DNA of 9,506 nt from CAZPZR01 sp964591105 (GCA_964591105.1 CAZPZR010000068.1:1-9506); one strand, 5' to 3'. Counted from the stretch's first letter, positions 1 through 8,151 are shown. The notes: generated from the letters alone by a model not told the origin. Translations and numbers: made by a program.

Positions 1-359
1 CCTTTTTTCTTAACATCTTTTGCAAGTTCTTTTCTACGTTCCTCTGTTAATTCTGGGAAAATCAAGCGGATGCAAGAACCATCATTTGTTGGGTTAATTC
101 CAAGTTCAGATACTAACAATGCTTTTTCAATAACTTTTAACATCTGTTTTTCCCATGGCTGAATCTGAATCATACGTGCTTCAGGTACAGAAATGTTTGC
201 TACCTGCTGAATTGGTGTTGGTGATCCCCAGTAATCTACCATAATCTTATCAAGCACCTTTGGATTAGCACGTCCTGCACGGATTGCTCCAAGTTCACCT
301 TCTAAGTTTGTCATTGTTTTCTGCATTTTACTTTCATATGCGTTTAATCTCTCGTTCAT
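1..359 (-). CDS. frr: Ribosome recycling factor, 3' part cut off by window edge
   Basis: This cytoplasmic protein acts with EF-G to split the post-termination ribosome so that its subunits can be reused. 119 N-terminal codons are visible. The family is usually about 185 residues, so roughly the last third lies beyond the left edge. Family marks are the RAGRANP motif at residues 27-33 in the first long helix of domain I, the hinge and domain II segment with GSPTPIQQ (45-52) and VPEARMIQIQPW (58-69), then INPTNDG (88-94) and the conserved LTEERRKEL stretch (104-112) that returns to domain I. Residue 44 is Trp where Tyr is common. The start is the ATG at 357-359, behind a GGGAGG ribosome binding site about 4 nt upstream. 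It follows pyrH after only 13 nt, so the two are almost certainly co-transcribed, in the usual pyrH-frr order of bacteria. Confidence 0.97.
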   Translation of the reverse strand, partial: MNERLNAYESKMQKTMTNLEGELGAIRAGRANPKVLDKIMVDYWGSPTPIQQVANISVPEARMIQIQPWEKQMLKVIEKALLVSELGINPTNDGSCIRLIFPELTEERRKELAKDVKKK

Positions 360-372
360 AATATCCTCCCTT

Positions 373-1068
373 TTAAACAGTTACTTTTGTTCCTGTAAAT
401 GTTCCTGTCATTGTTTCAACAATACTATTTTCTTCATTCAGACCAAATACTAACATTGGCATCTTATTTTCAAGACAGAGAATTGCTGCGGTAAGGTCTA
501 CTGCCATCAATCTCTTGTCAATCATTTCCTGAATTGGCAATTCATCATACTTCTTCGCTTCAGGATTTACCTTTGGATCGCTGTCATAAATTCCATCAAT
601 TGCCTTTGCAAGCAGCATACCATCTGCTTCAATTTCAATTGCACGAAGCACAGCTCCTGTATCTGTTGAGAAATATGGGTGTCCAGTTCCACCAGCGAAA
701 AATACAACTTTTCCCTCATTCAACGCTTCTACTGCTGCATCTTTTGAGAATAATGTTGTAAAGGCTCCACATACAAATGGTGTAAATACTTCTGTCTTCA
801 TGCCTGCGTATCTGAAAATATCAGATACATAGATGCAGTTCATTACTGTTGCAAGCATCCCAATCTGATCTGCCTTTACACGGTCGATGGTTTCACTTGT
901 TCTTCCTCTCCAGAAATTTCCTCCACCAGTAACAATTGCAACCTGGATTCCGTTGTCTACCAGTTCCTTTACCTGTTTTGCAACTCCCATACATGTTGCT
1001 TCATCAAATCCTGTTTTTTTATCGCCTGCGAGTGCCTCCCCGCTGAGCTTTAATAACACTCTTTTCAT
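373..1068 (-). CDS. pyrH: UMP kinase (uridylate kinase)
   Basis: This cytoplasmic enzyme phosphorylates UMP to UDP with ATP in pyrimidine nucleotide synthesis. It belongs to the amino-acid kinase fold and is normally a hexamer tuned by GTP and UTP. At 231 residues it is close to the usual length. Visible motifs are KLSGE at residues 7-11, the glycine-rich GGGNFWRGR at 48-56, the DQIGMLATVMN helix (67-77), the GGTGHPYFSTDT nucleotide-binding segment (126-137) and YDSDPK (161-166). The open frame runs upstream to an ATG at 1164, but that extension would translate the terminator of the preceding gene and the promoter. The ATG at 1066-1068 has AAGGAG 9 nt upstream and begins with the standard MKRVLLKLSGE, so it is the start. 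The gene heads a pyrH-frr unit. rpsB and tsf, which often precede pyrH, are not next to it here. Confidence 0.97.
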   Translation of the reverse strand: MKRVLLKLSGEALAGDKKTGFDEATCMGVAKQVKELVDNGIQVAIVTGGGNFWRGRTSETIDRVKADQIGMLATVMNCIYVSDIFRYAGMKTEVFTPFVCGAFTTLFSKDAAVEALNEGKVVFFAGGTGHPYFSTDTGAVLRAIEIEADGMLLAKAIDGIYDSDPKVNPEAKKYDELPIQEMIDKRLMAVDLTAAILCLENKMPMLVFGLNEENSIVETMTGTFTGTKVTV

Positions 1069-1118
1069 TGTCTTATGCTCCTTGTCGATATATTTTCTGC
1101 TTCCGCATACTTGCTTAA

Positions 1119-1127
1119 AGTATAACA
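1119..1127 (-). promoter_or_regulatory. Extended -10 promoter of pyrH-frr
   Basis: Read on the minus strand, this is TGTTATACT: a -10 hexamer TATACT (one mismatch to TATAAT) preceded by the TGn extension. No good -35 hexamer sits 17 nt upstream, which is tolerated when TGn is present. The start of transcription would fall near 1112, giving a leader of about 44 nt before the pyrH ATG. The element lies just past the U-tract of the symporter terminator, so pyrH-frr appears to be an independent transcription unit. Assigned by inspection only. Confidence 0.55.
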
Positions 1128-1131
1128 TAGG

Positions 1132-1171
1132 AAATTTAAAAAGGGAATATGCTTTTTCGCACATTCCCTTT
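1132..1171 (-). terminator. Intrinsic terminator after the AGCS symporter gene
   Basis: In the minus-strand transcript, AAAGGGAAT (1171-1163) pairs with ATTCCCTTT (1148-1140). A G-U wobble and three more pairs (GCA with TGC... as read on opposite arms, 1161-1159 and 1152-1150) close a 6-nt loop, giving a stem of about 13 pairs. The 3' arm runs into a U-rich tract, TTTTTAAATTT. The hairpin starts about 15 nt after the symporter stop codon. It overlaps the spurious upstream extension of the pyrH frame. Confidence 0.85.
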
Positions 1172-1185
1172 CATCTAATCATATT

Positions 1186-2727
1186 TTATTTTGTCTTAGC
1201 TCTTTCATCCCAGTATTCGCAGTCATCTCTGCCGATTACTGCAGATGTGAATGGTGTTCCGTCGTTTTTCTTATAGTGCTTTGTTGCACGAAGTACATAT
1301 TTTGCTCCAATATATACCAACGGTACGTTGAAGTATACAATCAAAATATTTCCAAGATCTGAGAACGCCCAAAGGTTTCCAAGTTCTAACCCGGCAATAT
1401 TGCAAAGAATACCAAATGCTGCAACAAATAATGCAACGATTCTTACACCATTGATAAATCCTTTACCCTGGCTGATACGGTTTGCTGCAATTTCTGAGAA
1501 ACTGATCATTCCAAGCAGACATGTATACGCAAACATACAGAAGCAAAGTGTAATGATAAATGTAATAATTGCATTTGCTGCTGTTCCAGGTGTCAATGTT
1601 GCGATAGATTCTGTGAATTTTGGAAGTTTATCCATTTCTGCCCATGCTGCTGCATTTGGTCCATCCCAACAATGTGCCATAACAACAACAAATCCAGAAA
1701 GTGTACAGATTACGATTGTGTCAAGGAATACACCTAAAGATGCGATTACACCCTGTTCACATGGATGTTTTGCATCTGCTGCTGCCGCAGACATTGTAAT
1801 TGTACCCTGGCCTGCTTCGTTAGACATCAGTCCACGTTTTACTCCCTGTGCAAGTACAGTACCAAACAAACCACCAAATACAGCTTCTGGCTTAAATGCT
1901 CCACCGAATACTGCCTGGAAGAAGTATGGAATTGTATCCAGATTCAGAAGAATCAAAATAAGTACTGTTACAATATAAAGTACTGCCATAACTGGAACCA
2001 TCTTGTCTGTCCATTTTGTAACTTTCTTGATTCCACCAAATGCAACAACTGCTGTTGCAAGAATAATGATTGCACCTACAATGTAGTAGAATACAGAATC
2101 TGTTGCAATCGTACTTCCTGTTGCAATTTCAGCCATTCTTCCGACAGAAGAAACAACATTAAATCCCTGTGCTGGAAGACAGCAAAGTGCATACAAGATG
2201 TAAAGGATTGATAAGAAAACTCCTACTGCAACTTTGTTTCCGATCAGTTTTCTACCATAAAATGGAAGGCCACCTACGAATTCATCCTCTTTCTTTTCCT
2301 TAAAGATCTGTGCCAGTACACCTTCCATGTAAGCAACTGCCATTCCAAAGAACGCAGATACCCACATCCAGAACAATGCTCCTGGTCCTCCTACTGCAAT
2401 CGCGCCTGTTACACCAATGATATTTCCAGGTCCAACACGCATCGCAGAACTCAGTAAAAACGCTGCCAGTGGAGATACACCAGTCTCGACAGTACGTTTT
2501 TCTGTCATTGTTTTGATTCCTTTTTTGAAATATGTCACCTGCATAAATCCAATTCGGAAGCTGAAATAAATTCCAGATCCGAGCAGTAACAATACTGCAA
2601 ATGAAATACTTCCAAGGATAGGAATATTTGCATACCATTCAAAATTTGTTGGAAAATCCCACAAAAAGTCTGAAAGAGGTGTTACAAATGCAAACACTCC
2701 ATTAATTGCTTCAAAAACTCCCTGCAT
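1186..2727 (-). CDS. Alanine/glycine:cation symporter (AGCS family)
   Basis: This integral membrane protein imports alanine or glycine together with Na+ (or H+). Its 513 residues form about ten or eleven hydrophobic helices, at the upper end of the family's usual 450-540. Family marks are GPGNIIGVTGAIAVGGPGALFWMW (residues 99-122), typical of the substrate and ion-binding region, and RGLMSNEAGQGT at 298-309, the AGCS signature, where many members have Met in place of the Gln. LGVFLDTIVICT (331-342) is another typical block. The soluble C-terminal tail (about 482-513) is charged. The start has GGAGAG about 6 nt upstream. The gene is bracketed by a terminator on each side, so it is probably transcribed alone. 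I saw no convincing promoter in the 67 nt upstream; one may be weak, or the gene may be reached by read-through. Substrate choice between Ala and Gly cannot be read from the sequence. Confidence 0.95.
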   Translation of the reverse strand: MQGVFEAINGVFAFVTPLSDFLWDFPTNFEWYANIPILGSISFAVLLLLGSGIYFSFRIGFMQVTYFKKGIKTMTEKRTVETGVSPLAAFLLSSAMRVGPGNIIGVTGAIAVGGPGALFWMWVSAFFGMAVAYMEGVLAQIFKEKKEDEFVGGLPFYGRKLIGNKVAVGVFLSILYILYALCCLPAQGFNVVSSVGRMAEIATGSTIATDSVFYYIVGAIIILATAVVAFGGIKKVTKWTDKMVPVMAVLYIVTVLILILLNLDTIPYFFQAVFGGAFKPEAVFGGLFGTVLAQGVKRGLMSNEAGQGTITMSAAAADAKHPCEQGVIASLGVFLDTIVICTLSGFVVVMAHCWDGPNAAAWAEMDKLPKFTESIATLTPGTAANAIITFIITLCFCMFAYTCLLGMISFSEIAANRISQGKGFINGVRIVALFVAAFGILCNIAGLELGNLWAFSDLGNILIVYFNVPLVYIGAKYVLRATKHYKKNDGTPFTSAVIGRDDCEYWDERAKTK

Positions 2728-2751
2728 TTTTTCTCTCCTTTGTTTTTCATC

Positions 2752-2783
2752 TTTTTGAAAACGACAGTCTTGCGACTGCCGTT
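2752..2783 (-). terminator. Probable terminator after the Na/Pi cotransporter gene
   Basis: In the minus-strand transcript AACGGCAGTC (2783-2774) and GACTGTCGTT (2769-2760) form a 10-pair stem with one G-U wobble, capped by GCAA, a GNRA tetraloop. The stem is followed by TTTTC and an A-rich stretch, so the U-tract is short. It begins about 11 nt after the cotransporter stop codon. Position and stem favour a terminator. The short U-tract may make it leaky, which would let transcription continue into the symporter gene. Confidence 0.65.
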
Positions 2784-2794
2784 ATTCGTACACT

Positions 2795-4594
2795 TTATCT
2801 ATCCATATTTTCAAGAGGAACTACATACTGTGTTCTTCTGTTCTGAAGTTCAGCCACATAAGACTGATCAGATGATTTGTGCAATTTTTCAAGGTAACTA
2901 TGATGATTTTTCAAAATCTCACCATCATGTTTTCCTAACAGTAACATTGCGATATTTGAACACTGATCCGCTGTACGTTCAAAGTATGTCAAAATATCCA
3001 TAAATACCAGTCCTGAATCGATCGAACATGTCCCATCACACAAACGCTCTGTATGGCGGTTTTTCAACACCAGTACCATTTCATCAATAATTTCTTCTAA
3101 TGGTTCAATACGCTGAATGATATACTTGCTGTCATTTTCAATCGCTTCAATTGTGATGCGAAGAATTTCCTGAATCGCACTATGAAGAATATCTAATTCC
3201 TTCTGTGCTTTTTCTGAGAACTTCAAATCTTTTTCAGCCATCTTCTGAGCCATCTCATCAAAATTTGTTGCATAGTCACCAATACGCTCTACGTCACGGA
3301 TTGTCTGCATCAATACACTTCTCTGTCTGTTATCTACCTCAGAGTCTGCATTCACGGAAAGCTGAATCAAATAGTTATCTGCACGATCTGTAAATGTATC
3401 CAGACGATCTTCTGCTGCCAGAATCTCTTCTGTACATTTTTCATCATAGTGTAAGAACTGTCCAAAACTTCTCTCTACGTTCTCTTTCGCAATTACAGCC
3501 ATATTCGCTGCAACCTTTGTAACTCCACCAAATGCAACTGCTGGTACGCGCATCAATTTTTCATCCAATGCTGCAAGTTCTGGATAAACTACTTCTTCTA
3601 CTTCTTCGTCTTTTACAAATGCACATGCAATCTTTACTAAACAATTTGTGAATGGTAACAGTACAACTGCAGTAATCAAGTTAAAGATTGTCTGGAAGTC
3701 TGCGATCACACCACTGTTTGCAACGCTCTCCCATAAATCTGGCATCATACCCATATGGCGCATGATCGTCATCGCAATCATAAATAAAATCGTACCAATT
3801 GTATTAAATACAATATGAACAATTCCTGTACGCTTTGCATCCTTTGAGGAACCAATGGAACATACCAAAGCTGTTGTTACACAAGTACCAAGGTTGATAC
3901 CCATAATTACTGGATATACCAAACTGAATGTCATCGCCCCTGTTGTTGAAAGTGCCTGCAAGATACCTACCATTGCAGAAGAACTCTGAACGATAACTGT
4001 AAATACAAGACCTGCTAAAATTCCAAGCATAGGCAGTTCACTGAAACGTGAAAGTAAATCAGCAAATGCCTGTGATTCTGACAATGGTTCTACAGCATCA
4101 GTCATAGATAAAAGTCCCATGAACAAAATACCAAATCCCATTGCAATCATACCTACATTTTTCAAAGATTCTTTCTTCACAAACATGATTAAGATAATTC
4201 CAATTACCAAGGCAACAGGTGCCAATGTATCTGGTTTGAAAAACGCAAGGATGGAACCGCCGGAAGAATCAATATCCATCAAACGAATAATCTGTGCTGT
4301 AACAGTTGTACCGATGTTTGCACCAAGTACAATACTTACCGCCTGACGTAAATTCAAAATTCCTGCACCAATCAATCCCACGGTCAACACAATCGTTGCT
4401 GTAGAACTCTGGATCACTGCTGTAACCAATGCACCTGTGATCAGTCCCAAGAACACGTTCTGTGTCAATTTTCCAAGCACATTCTTCAATGCTGTACCTG
4501 AACTTTGCTTCAATCCATCGCCCATGATTTCCATACCATACAGGAACATGGCGAGTCCTCCTAGAAGCTTGATTGCCATTAATATCGCATTCAT
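2795..4594 (-). CDS. Na+/phosphate cotransporter with C-terminal PhoU-like domain
   Basis: This is a membrane protein of the NptA/PNaS (SLC34-like) family, expected to import inorganic phosphate with Na+. Its 599 residues have two inverted Na/Pi-cotransporter repeats. The first carries QSSTAT (62-67) and GANIGTTVTA (91-100); the second carries QSSSAM (203-208) and GINLGTCVTTAL (232-243). QSS pairs of this kind form the substrate and sodium site in the family. From about residue 345 to 560 comes a soluble PhoU-like helical domain with both metal-cluster signatures, DVERIGDYATN (434-444) and FERTADQCSNIA (538-549). The open frame extends to 4621, but those codons overlap the ribosome binding site. 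AAGGAG lies 7 nt before the ATG at 4592-4594, and the protein then starts at the first membrane helix. The upstream region holds a Pho-box-like array, which fits phosphate uptake. A PhoU domain on such transporters is thought to tune uptake; that role is inferred here. Confidence 0.95.
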   Translation of the reverse strand: MNAILMAIKLLGGLAMFLYGMEIMGDGLKQSSGTALKNVLGKLTQNVFLGLITGALVTAVIQSSTATIVLTVGLIGAGILNLRQAVSIVLGANIGTTVTAQIIRLMDIDSSGGSILAFFKPDTLAPVALVIGIILIMFVKKESLKNVGMIAMGFGILFMGLLSMTDAVEPLSESQAFADLLSRFSELPMLGILAGLVFTVIVQSSSAMVGILQALSTTGAMTFSLVYPVIMGINLGTCVTTALVCSIGSSKDAKRTGIVHIVFNTIGTILFMIAMTIMRHMGMMPDLWESVANSGVIADFQTIFNLITAVVLLPFTNCLVKIACAFVKDEEVEEVVYPELAALDEKLMRVPAVAFGGVTKVAANMAVIAKENVERSFGQFLHYDEKCTEEILAAEDRLDTFTDRADNYLIQLSVNADSEVDNRQRSVLMQTIRDVERIGDYATNFDEMAQKMAEKDLKFSEKAQKELDILHSAIQEILRITIEAIENDSKYIIQRIEPLEEIIDEMVLVLKNRHTERLCDGTCSIDSGLVFMDILTYFERTADQCSNIAMLLLGKHDGEILKNHHSYLEKLHKSSDQSYVAELQNRRTQYVVPLENMDR

Positions 4595-4620
4595 TATAAT
4601 TCTCCTTTTGAATCTCTTCA

Positions 4621-4659
4621 AATTAAATTCTTGTTAGGTCTATGTTAACTTTGCGTTAA
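4621..4659 (-). promoter_or_regulatory. Pho-box-like array upstream of the Na/Pi cotransporter
   Basis: On the minus strand four hexamers lie at an exact 11-bp period: TTAACG (4659-4654), TTAACA (4648-4643), CTAACA (4637-4632) and TTAATT (4626-4621), each separated by 5 nt. Direct repeats of TT(A/C/T)A(C/T)A with 5-nt gaps are the known PhoP-binding layout of Bacillus and its relatives. The first three fit well and the fourth is degenerate. The array ends 26 nt before the start codon. Binding by a PhoP response regulator is inferred from the repeat spacing and from the phosphate transporter downstream. Confidence 0.6.
4622..4627 (-). promoter_or_regulatory. Candidate PhoP-dependent -10 box (proximal promoter)
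   Basis: TTTAAT on the minus strand differs from TATAAT at one position and overlaps the last, weak Pho hexamer. No good -35 lies 17 nt upstream; instead that position is occupied by the Pho hexamers, as in activator-dependent Pho promoters. It would give a leader of only about 20 nt. This is one of two alternative promoter models for the cotransporter gene. Confidence 0.35.
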
Positions 4660-4675
4660 AAACCTAAACATAATC

Positions 4676-4704
4676 ATCATATATCAGATACAACATTTTG
4701 ACAA
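4676..4704 (-). promoter_or_regulatory. Sigma-A-type promoter upstream of the Na/Pi cotransporter
   Basis: On the minus strand a -35 box TTGTCA (4704-4699) and a -10 box TATGAT (4681-4676) are separated by exactly 17 nt, each one mismatch from consensus. Transcription would start near 4669, about 75 nt before the ATG. If this promoter is used, the Pho-like hexamers lie downstream of the start site, which would suit repression or a second, proximal activated promoter. Confidence 0.55.
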
Positions 4705-4717
4705 GCAAAACCTCATA

Positions 4718-7700
4718 TTATTCACTTCGAAGTGCAAGTACTGGGTCTTTTTTCGCTGCCTGTTTGGATGGAATCAGACCACTGATCAATGTCAGGATAA
4801 TGCTTAATGCCACTAACACGATTGCTCCCTGATATGGAAGAACTGCGTTAATATCATAATTATTTGTCACATTGTGAATCACGTAGTTAATCGGCGGCAC
4901 TAATGCAGAAGTCACTCCAATTCCCAAAAGTCCAGAGAACAGTCCCACAATAAATGTTTCTGCATTAAAGATGGAAGAAATATTTTTCTTGGATGCTCCA
5001 ATTGCTCGAAGAACCCCAATTTCTTTTGTTCGTTCTAATACAGAGATGTAAGTAATAATTCCAATCATAATAGATGATACAATCAATGAAATACTTACAA
5101 ATGCAATCAATACATAGGTTACACTATCCACAATTGTACTTACAGAAGACATCAGAAGTCCTGTAATATCCGTGTAGCTAATTTCTTTTTCTTCGTCTTC
5201 TTTTCCAACCGTCTCATTATAATCATCCAAGAAATCGATAAATGCTTCTTTTGCATCAAAATCTTTGAAATAGAACTGAATCGTAGATGGTTCACTCATA
5301 TCTTGATAGCCAAGTAAAGTCAAATTCGTATCTGCATTCTTCTCTACTCCACTTGTGCTCATTGTCTGCATCAATCTTGTCAATTCTTCTTCACTCAGAT
5401 CAAACTGAAAAGCTCCTGCAATCGCATCTGGATTTACGTTAAATGCACTGGCCATGCTTCCCATTAACTGTCCTGTCAAACTTCCAACTTCTGTCATTAC
5501 AGATTTTTTCATCACTGCTTCTGTCATCACAGCAGCAATCTGATTGGACGCTGTCTGAATTGCTTCCTGAGATGTTAATTGTGGAACAAACTTTGCAACT
5601 AACTCTTTTGTCAGAATCGCTTTTCCTGTCATATCAGGAGTTGGCATTCCATCAGAACCTGTCTGTACTTTGTCATCCTTATTCTGAGTTTCATTTTCTG
5701 CACTCTTAGTTTCTGCGCCATCTGTCTCTTGTGCTTTTTCATCCTCTGCACTGCCATCTTCCGGCACCATTTCCTCATGATCTTCCCCAGTTGATGGTTC
5801 TTCTACTTCTCCACTTTCCGGTTCTTGACTTGGAACTTCCGGTGTTACAGATGCCATTCCCACATATCCTTGGAGCATTCCTTTCAAAAGTTCCGAATAC
5901 ATCTTAGAAAATGTATCTTTTGGAATCACATATTCTTTTTCCAAATTTTTCAACAGTTTCTGGCAGTTTGCTGACTTCATATAAGAAGTTACAACAGAAT
6001 CAACATCCTTCGCCTCAATCATGGCACCTTTCACAGCCTTATTATAATGAGTATCAATATAATCATTTAACATATCTGTCGCCATTGTAATTAAGGTACT
6101 GTCAAATGCCTTCTTCGCTTTGGATGTATCTACAGTGATGGAAGAAGAGATTTTTTCCATATAACCTTTCGTCATATCTGAAATGTCATCTTCACTGATT
6201 GACACGCCAAATGCAGATGATAACTGAGCCGTATCGACAGAAATCATATCTGAAAACTCTAATCCTGATTCTTCTTCCTCTTTGTCAAAACGTTTTCCAC
6301 TAAAAACATTTACTTTCTTATTCTTAAGCTGTTTTTTCACAATCTCAGAATCTGTTGCCTGATCAATCACATAGTTTGTCAATTCTTTCGTATATGCTAC
6401 TCCAGGTGACAATGTCATAGATGTTGTTCCTTCTTTTGGGCACACAACACCGACAATCTTCAAATCTAACGCTTCATCATATACCTTCTCCATGTAGGAC
6501 TCATCTTCAGACATATCCTCATAAATATCGTATTTCTTATTATACTTGTAAGTATCAGATGCATTAACAACTTTCAGTGGAATTTCCATCAATTCTTTAT
6601 ATGTAAATTCCATCGGCTTTGTCTCGTCTTCCACCTTTTCACCAGCCATCAACTTGGTCAGCATTTCTTTCAGTTCGTCATTATCACGAAGTCCAAGGCT
6701 ATACACCAAAAGGTCTGTAATTCCATTTGGCTCTGACAGAACAATTACTGCCTCATCATAAGCTGTCGGCCACTGTCCTTCAAGCACCTCATACTGATCA
6801 TCTAATGTCTTCTGGTCATCAATCATTTCATTGAACACAGACGAACGTGAACTTTGAATCATTCCAACTGCACTTGTTCCCGTTCCACTGATAGATGTTA
6901 GCAACGTGTTCGGATTTAACTGCGCAATCTCATCCTTGCAATTAACTGTGTACACCACTGGATTCACATCGTACTGGTACTGTGTCAGTGAAACCATTTC
7001 ATCTACTTCTTTTTGATGTTCCTTCACATATTCATTAAAGCTTTTCAAATCATTCGTTCCAACACTGGAGAACATACTGCTGATATACTTTTGTTCTTCT
7101 ACAATATCTGTATCGTCCTTTTCTTTTCCCTCAGAAACCATGGAAAGTAATGCAGAAGTCATATCTGCAGTTTCTTTATAGATTCCTAATGGATAGGAAG
7201 TCAGCGTTTCTTCCTGAATCTGATTGATATAATTCTGAAATCCTGTGGAAAGTGATAAAATCAGAGCAATTCCAATAATACCAATAGAGCCTGCAAATGC
7301 TGTTAAAATCGTACGCGCTTTCTTTGTCATCAGGTTATTCAAACTCAGAGATAACGCTGTCAAGAATGACATGGAAGCTTTTCCTAAATTCTTATGTTCT
7401 GGTTCCTTCAGCTCTTCTTTTTCTGGTAAAAATGGATCCGAATCATTGATAATCTGTCCGTCTTTTAGTTTTACAATACGAGTGGAGTATTCTTCCGCCA
7501 ATTCTGGGTTATGTGTAACCATAATAACCAGACGGTCTTTCGCTACTTCCTTTAACAGATCCATGACCTGTACACTTGTCTCCGTATCCAAAGCTCCTGT
7601 TGGTTCATCTGCCAGAAGAATATCCGGATTATTAACCAGGGCACGCGCAATCGCAACACGCTGCATCTGTCCGCCAGACATCTGATTCGGACGCTTATGT

Positions 7701-8104
7701 GCCTGCTCACGAAGTCCAACTTTCTCCAGTGCCTGCAGCGCCTTTTCCTTTCTCTCCTGTCTAGAAATCCCACCAATTGTCAGTGCTAACTCTACATTTG
7801 CCAGTACTGTCTGATGTGGAATCAAATTATAGCTTTGAAATACAAACCCAATCGTATGATTTCGATAAGAATCCCAATCACGATCCTTATAGTTCTTTGT
7901 TGATACATTATTAATGATCAAATCTCCACTATCATATCGATCTAATCCACCAATAATATTCAAAAGTGTTGTCTTTCCTGAACCTGATGGTCCAAGAATT
8001 GACACAAACTCATTATCTCTAAAATTCAGACTAACATTATTCAAAGCTGTCTGAATCAATTCACCTGTCTGATATTGCTTTGAAATGTTCTTAATTTGAA
8101 GCAT
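4718..8104 (-). CDS. MacB-type ABC transporter, fused ATPase and FtsX-like permease with very large ectodomain
   Basis: This is a 1128-residue half-transporter expected to work as a dimer in the cytoplasmic membrane. Residues 1-230 are a complete LolD/MacB-like ATPase: Walker A GPSGSGKTT (38-46), Q-loop (Gln 90), signature MSGGQ (142-146), Walker B ILLADEP (162-168) and His 198. TM1 is near 265-287, then about 700 extracellular residues, then TM2-TM4 (about 994-1020, 1049-1073, 1092-1112) with the FtsX-type ERTKEIGVLRAIGAS segment after TM2. Classical MacB is about 650 residues, so the ectodomain is unusually large; it includes an acidic linker at about 755-821. The frame extends to a GTG at 8131, but the ATG at 8102-8104 has GGAGG upstream and starts with MLQIKNISKQY. 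It follows the PAP2 gene by 47 nt. MacB relatives export peptides or drugs, or transmit force across the membrane; the substrate here is unknown. No terminator was seen after the stop codon. Confidence 0.92.
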   Translation of the reverse strand: MLQIKNISKQYQTGELIQTALNNVSLNFRDNEFVSILGPSGSGKTTLLNIIGGLDRYDSGDLIINNVSTKNYKDRDWDSYRNHTIGFVFQSYNLIPHQTVLANVELALTIGGISRQERKEKALQALEKVGLREQAHKRPNQMSGGQMQRVAIARALVNNPDILLADEPTGALDTETSVQVMDLLKEVAKDRLVIMVTHNPELAEEYSTRIVKLKDGQIINDSDPFLPEKEELKEPEHKNLGKASMSFLTALSLSLNNLMTKKARTILTAFAGSIGIIGIALILSLSTGFQNYINQIQEETLTSYPLGIYKETADMTSALLSMVSEGKEKDDTDIVEEQKYISSMFSSVGTNDLKSFNEYVKEHQKEVDEMVSLTQYQYDVNPVVYTVNCKDEIAQLNPNTLLTSISGTGTSAVGMIQSSRSSVFNEMIDDQKTLDDQYEVLEGQWPTAYDEAVIVLSEPNGITDLLVYSLGLRDNDELKEMLTKLMAGEKVEDETKPMEFTYKELMEIPLKVVNASDTYKYNKKYDIYEDMSEDESYMEKVYDEALDLKIVGVVCPKEGTTSMTLSPGVAYTKELTNYVIDQATDSEIVKKQLKNKKVNVFSGKRFDKEEEESGLEFSDMISVDTAQLSSAFGVSISEDDISDMTKGYMEKISSSITVDTSKAKKAFDSTLITMATDMLNDYIDTHYNKAVKGAMIEAKDVDSVVTSYMKSANCQKLLKNLEKEYVIPKDTFSKMYSELLKGMLQGYVGMASVTPEVPSQEPESGEVEEPSTGEDHEEMVPEDGSAEDEKAQETDGAETKSAENETQNKDDKVQTGSDGMPTPDMTGKAILTKELVAKFVPQLTSQEAIQTASNQIAAVMTEAVMKKSVMTEVGSLTGQLMGSMASAFNVNPDAIAGAFQFDLSEEELTRLMQTMSTSGVEKNADTNLTLLGYQDMSEPSTIQFYFKDFDAKEAFIDFLDDYNETVGKEDEEKEISYTDITGLLMSSVSTIVDSVTYVLIAFVSISLIVSSIMIGIITYISVLERTKEIGVLRAIGASKKNISSIFNAETFIVGLFSGLLGIGVTSALVPPINYVIHNVTNNYDINAVLPYQGAIVLVALSIILTLISGLIPSKQAAKKDPVLALRSE

Positions 8105-8137
8105 TGCTTTCCCTCCATATATTAAACTCACGCGTTC

Positions 8138-8146
8138 ATTCTAGCA
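8138..8146 (-). promoter_or_regulatory. Possible internal extended -10 promoter before the ABC gene
   Basis: TGCTAGAAT on the minus strand is a TGn extension plus a -10 hexamer with one mismatch. No recognisable -35 is present. It lies just after the phosphatase stop codon and would start transcription near 8131, about 27 nt before the ATG. It might let the ABC gene be expressed apart from the phosphatase gene. In AT-rich DNA such matches also arise by chance. Confidence 0.3.
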
Positions 8147-8151
8147 CTTTT

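Noticed and set aside
1069..1164. N-terminal extension of pyrH to an upstream ATG
   Set aside because: It would translate the promoter and the neighbouring terminator hairpin. The internal ATG at 1066-1068 has a good ribosome binding site and the standard PyrH N-terminus.
1328..1978. Open frame of 216 codons on the plus strand, antisense to the symporter gene
   Set aside because: It is a shadow of the symporter coding strand, lacks a ribosome binding site and resembles no family. The same applies to plus-strand frames at 1765-2211 and 7245-7685 and to other short frames inside the genes.
4595..4621. Nine extra N-terminal codons on the Na/Pi cotransporter
   Set aside because: They cover the AAGGAG ribosome binding site of the ATG at 4592-4594, which begins directly before the first membrane helix.
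4695..4709. TTTTG-N5-CAAAA hairpin after the ABC gene as a terminator
   Set aside because: The stem is only five weak pairs without a U-tract, and the same bases form the -35 region of the next promoter.
4723..4734. Perfect palindrome CACTTCGAAGTG at the end of the ABC gene as a terminator
   Set aside because: It lies within the last codons, has a short stem once a loop is allowed, and no U-tract follows on either strand.
8105..8131. GTG start for the ABC gene
   Set aside because: The nine codons contain the GGAGG site that serves the ATG at 8102-8104, and ABC ATPases of this type start just before the first strand, as MLQIKNISKQY does.
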